Part shown: positions 62,083 to 64,000 of the stretch, in pieces
Layout: each line of letters begins with the position of its first letter
Numbering within the stretch: position 1 is the stretch's first letter
Assembly: GCF_025961475.1 (NCBI RefSeq)
Contig: NZ_JAOQNS010000004.1
Span: 62,001 to 126,000, forward strand
Length of the DNA stretch: 64,000 bases
Source of the DNA: Rhodobium gokarnense
GTDB taxonomy: Bacteria; Pseudomonadota; Alphaproteobacteria; Rhizobiales; Rhodobiaceae
Direction: 5' to 3'
The notes under the pieces: model-generated
What the model saw: the letters and a program-made list of their open reading frames with translations, nothing else
Databases searched by the model: none
What the model was told of the DNA's origin: nothing
Translations under genes and position numbers: made by a program

Positions 62083-63162
62083 TCAGGTCTCCCAGTCGGT
62101 GCCGATCGGCTCGCGGTCGCGGCTTTTCTCCGTCCGGATGATGTCCCGGGCTTCTTCGCGGTCGTCTTCGGACGGTTTTTCGGGCGGGTCGTTGCGGTCG
62201 ACCGGCACCAGCGCGAAGCGGTAGTACATGGGGAAATGGTCGGAGCCGACGAAGGGCAGGCGGCGGATGTCGACCAGCTCGAATTCCCTTGAATGGAAGA
62301 TGTGGTCGAGCGGCCAGCGCAGCAGCGGATAGCGCGCATCGAAGGAGTTGTAGGTACCTCGGCCCTGGCGCGGGTCGAGCAGGCGCGAGATGCGCAGGAA
62401 GCGCCGCGTGGTGCGCGACCAGGCGACGTCGTTGAGGTCGCCGGTGACGATGGTGGGAAGGGTTTCCTTGCGCGCCATGCGGCCGGCAACAAGGATCTCC
62501 GCGTCGCGCCCCATCGTGTCATTGGTCGGGATCGGCGGTTCCGGGTGGAGGGCGATCAGGCGCAGCGGCGCGCCGCCCCTTGTCTCGGCCTTGATCGAAA
62601 TGCTCGGAACCTCATCGTTGAGGAGGTGCTGGACGCCGGCCTCGCGCAGCTTCAGCCGTGAGGCGACGATCATGCCGTAGCTGTTGTCCAGCGGGCATTC
62701 GACGGTCTCGGCAAAGTCGTCGAGGACAGGGCGCAGGCCCTTGGCCCAGCCGGGATCGGTCTCCATGAAGACGGCGATGTCCGGCTTTTCCTCGGCGACC
62801 ACCGCGCAAAGCTTGTCGTAGTCGCGGTTGCTCTGCTTGACGTTGGAGACCAGCAGGGAGAGGAAATCGGCAGTGCCGTCCGCGCCCTCGTAGCGGGCCG
62901 TCTGGGTCGGCCAGACCGGCGTGAAGGGGATGACGTGGACGATCTGGATGGCGGCAGCGGCAAGGGCCGCGCCGATGATCACAATCGCCGCGGTGTCGAA
63001 GGGCAGAAGAGCCGCCGCCAGCACCAGCGTTGCCGCACTGAAGGCGAGGATCTGCAGGCGCGCGAAATCGAACATCCGCACGGCGCCATGCGGGATCGGC
63101 AGGAGCGGTATCAGGCTCGCCAGAAGGCAGAGCGCTGCGGCTATTCCCAGTCCCAGATGCAC
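62083..63162 (-). CDS. Endonuclease/exonuclease/phosphatase superfamily membrane protein
   Basis: 359 residues from GTG 63162 (preceded by GGGGGAGA) or 378 from ATG 63219. Three hydrophobic segments occupy about residues 2-85, and the rest is a periplasmic or cytoplasmic EEP-fold domain: LLVSNVKQSNRDYDKL near 105, METDPGWA (catalytic Glu) near 132, TGDLNDVAWSRTTRRF (D-x-N) near 242, DHIFHS near 287 and GSDHFPMYYRF (S-D-H) near 307. All catalytic residues are present. The substrate, nucleic acid or phospholipid, cannot be told; related membrane-anchored members are common in proteobacteria. The C-terminal 40 residues are charged and disordered. Confidence 0.85.
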   Translation of the reverse strand: MHLGLGIAAALCLLASLIPLLPIPHGAVRMFDFARLQILAFSAATLVLAAALLPFDTAAIVIIGAALAAAAIQIVHVIPFTPVWPTQTARYEGADGTADFLSLLVSNVKQSNRDYDKLCAVVAEEKPDIAVFMETDPGWAKGLRPVLDDFAETVECPLDNSYGMIVASRLKLREAGVQHLLNDEVPSISIKAETRGGAPLRLIALHPEPPIPTNDTMGRDAEILVAGRMARKETLPTIVTGDLNDVAWSRTTRRFLRISRLLDPRQGRGTYNSFDARYPLLRWPLDHIFHSREFELVDIRRLPFVGSDHFPMYYRFALVPVDRNDPPEKPSEDDREEARDIIRTEKSRDREPIGTDWET

Positions 63163-63383
63163 GTGTCTCCCCCGGTGGTTGATGACGGTCGGCGGCAACG
63201 GGCGCCGGCAGGACGCCAAGCGTGCCGGCGCCGACTACGCCGATGTGACGGTGCCGGCATCGTTGCTCGACCAACGCGGGAGCCGGCGCCAACGTTCCCG
63301 GAAAACCTCAGCTTTGCGCCGGGAGATCGCCGTCCTCCCGCATTGCGTCTGCCAGGTTGGCAGCTACGGGCGCGCGCGACGGA

Positions 63384-63806
63384 TCAGCCGGCGCCGGCAA
63401 CGCGCTGTCTTCCGCCGCCATAGCGGGAAATCACCATCAGGGCGGCGAACAGGAAGGCAAGCACGGAGCCGCCGAACACGGCCATCGGGCCGAGGCCGTA
63501 GCCGACGGGCAGCGCAAAGGGGGTCGGCACGGTCACGCTGGTCGCCGGACCGGCCGCGAAATAGGCCGTCAGAGCGATGTTTACGGGCAGGATCACGAGG
63601 CTGGTGATGCCTTCGCCGAAGCCGCCGGCGACCATCATGATGAAGCCGGAAATGACGATCCATACGCTAAGCACCGGCAGGGCGGAAAAAAGCGAGGGCG
63701 AGGTGCCCACTCCGACGAAGATGCGGACCGAGTGGGCCGGGAAGATGATCCCCATCACCGCCACCCCGACGCCGACCAGTATTCCGATTTTGGCGATTTG
63801 TTTCAC
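63384..63806 (-). CDS. Small membrane protein of unknown function
   Basis: 140 residues from GTG 63806, which follows GGGAGAG; the longer frame upstream has no helix or site. Four hydrophobic segments: KIGILVGVGVAVMGIIFPA, LPVLSVWIVISGFIMMVAGG, ITSLVILPVNIALTAYFAAG and PMAVFGGSVLAFLFAALMVI. No catalytic motif is seen. It stands alone, 221 bases from the EEP-fold gene on the same strand. Confidence 0.72.
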   Translation of the reverse strand: MKQIAKIGILVGVGVAVMGIIFPAHSVRIFVGVGTSPSLFSALPVLSVWIVISGFIMMVAGGFGEGITSLVILPVNIALTAYFAAGPATSVTVPTPFALPVGYGLGPMAVFGGSVLAFLFAALMVISRYGGGRQRVAGAG

Positions 63807-63933
63807 AATTGGCTCTCCCGTTCGGGCTGCAACGGCGCCCCCGCGAGGAGGAGAATAGCCCGGCCGGGCGGTGCCGTGCCAGGCGGCGGATGGCCGCCCG
63901 GAAAAGGACGCACCCGGCGGGTGTTTTTTCAAG

Positions 63934-63968
63934 AAAAAAGCGGCGCTCCACTGCCCGTGAAACGCCGC
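63934..63968 (-). terminator. Rho-independent terminator on the minus strand
   Basis: Reading leftward, GCGGCG (63963-63968) pairs with CGCCGC (63940-63945) and is followed by six T (63934-63939 as A on the plus strand). It would end a leftward gene lying beyond the right edge. A separate small CACCC-GGC-GGGTG hairpin with six T on the plus strand is at 63911-63929. Confidence 0.6.
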
Positions 63969-64000
63969 CGTCTTCCTGTGTCCGGAGAGAATTGCGAGAG

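Overview
The window is about 64 kb of high-GC, gene-dense bacterial chromosome. Gene content points to an alphaproteobacterium of the Rhizobiales/Hyphomicrobiales type: a complete general amino-acid ABC transporter (aapJQMP) beside metC, a rhizobial rkp-type capsule lipid locus, a pyrB-pyrC-plsY order, a DUF1636 gene under a cobalamin riboswitch, and lipid-A-type sugar modification genes. I see no phage genes, insertion sequences, CRISPR arrays, rRNA or tRNA genes. This reads as core and semi-core chromosome rather than a mobile island. The species cannot be named from sequence alone.

Layout. 1-10.5 kb: a leftward pyrB-pyrC'-plsY operon (plsY cut by the window edge), a rightward aidB-like dehydrogenase, leftward ruvX and an AEC permease, a rightward serine hydrolase / UPF0173 hydrolase / CWC protein run, then a leftward AbrB-type permease and methyltransferase. 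10.5-17.7 kb: a TAXI-type TRAP transporter (binding protein, fused 4TM/12TM permease, universal stress protein) followed by a class III aminotransferase overlapping a beta-keto acid cleavage enzyme. This looks like an uptake and catabolism unit for an amino or keto acid. 17.8-29.9 kb: an ArsR/BigR-like regulator behind a Fur-box-like dyad, an exported protein, metC divergent from aapJQMP, a cysteine unit (cysK-alaX-sseA) and a ChrR-like cupin.

30-48 kb is a capsule (K-antigen, KPS) lipid and Kdo-linker locus. It holds a single-module, fully reducing polyketide/fatty-acid synthase (RkpA-like, 2534 aa, no thioesterase) translationally coupled to an alpha-oxoamine-synthase-type PLP enzyme (RkpG-like), a short-chain dehydrogenase (RkpH-like), two tandem KpsS-like Kdo transferases and two KpsC-like proteins whose well-conserved modules are complementary. 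The PKS + alpha-oxoamine synthase + reductase set is the logic of sphingoid-base and fumonisin-type chemistry, so the capsule anchor may be an amino-alcohol lipid. This is the most interesting hypothesis in the window.

48.5-64 kb: an alpha-2-macroglobulin with a PAN/Apple domain and intact thioester, paired with penicillin-binding protein 1C; a cobalamin riboswitch leading into a DUF1636 gene with an odd start region; then a GT39 / PAP2 / GT2 / LABN group that looks like polyprenyl-linked sugar modification of lipid A or another envelope lipid; a YbaN-like protein downstream of a second copy of the Fur-box-like dyad; an endonuclease/exonuclease/phosphatase-fold membrane protein; and a small membrane protein.

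Non-coding items of note: five 16-bp tandem units just upstream of the TAXI gene, a double-hairpin repeat present twice (both times between convergent genes), a 93-bp palindromic repeat, and several strong intercistronic hairpins.
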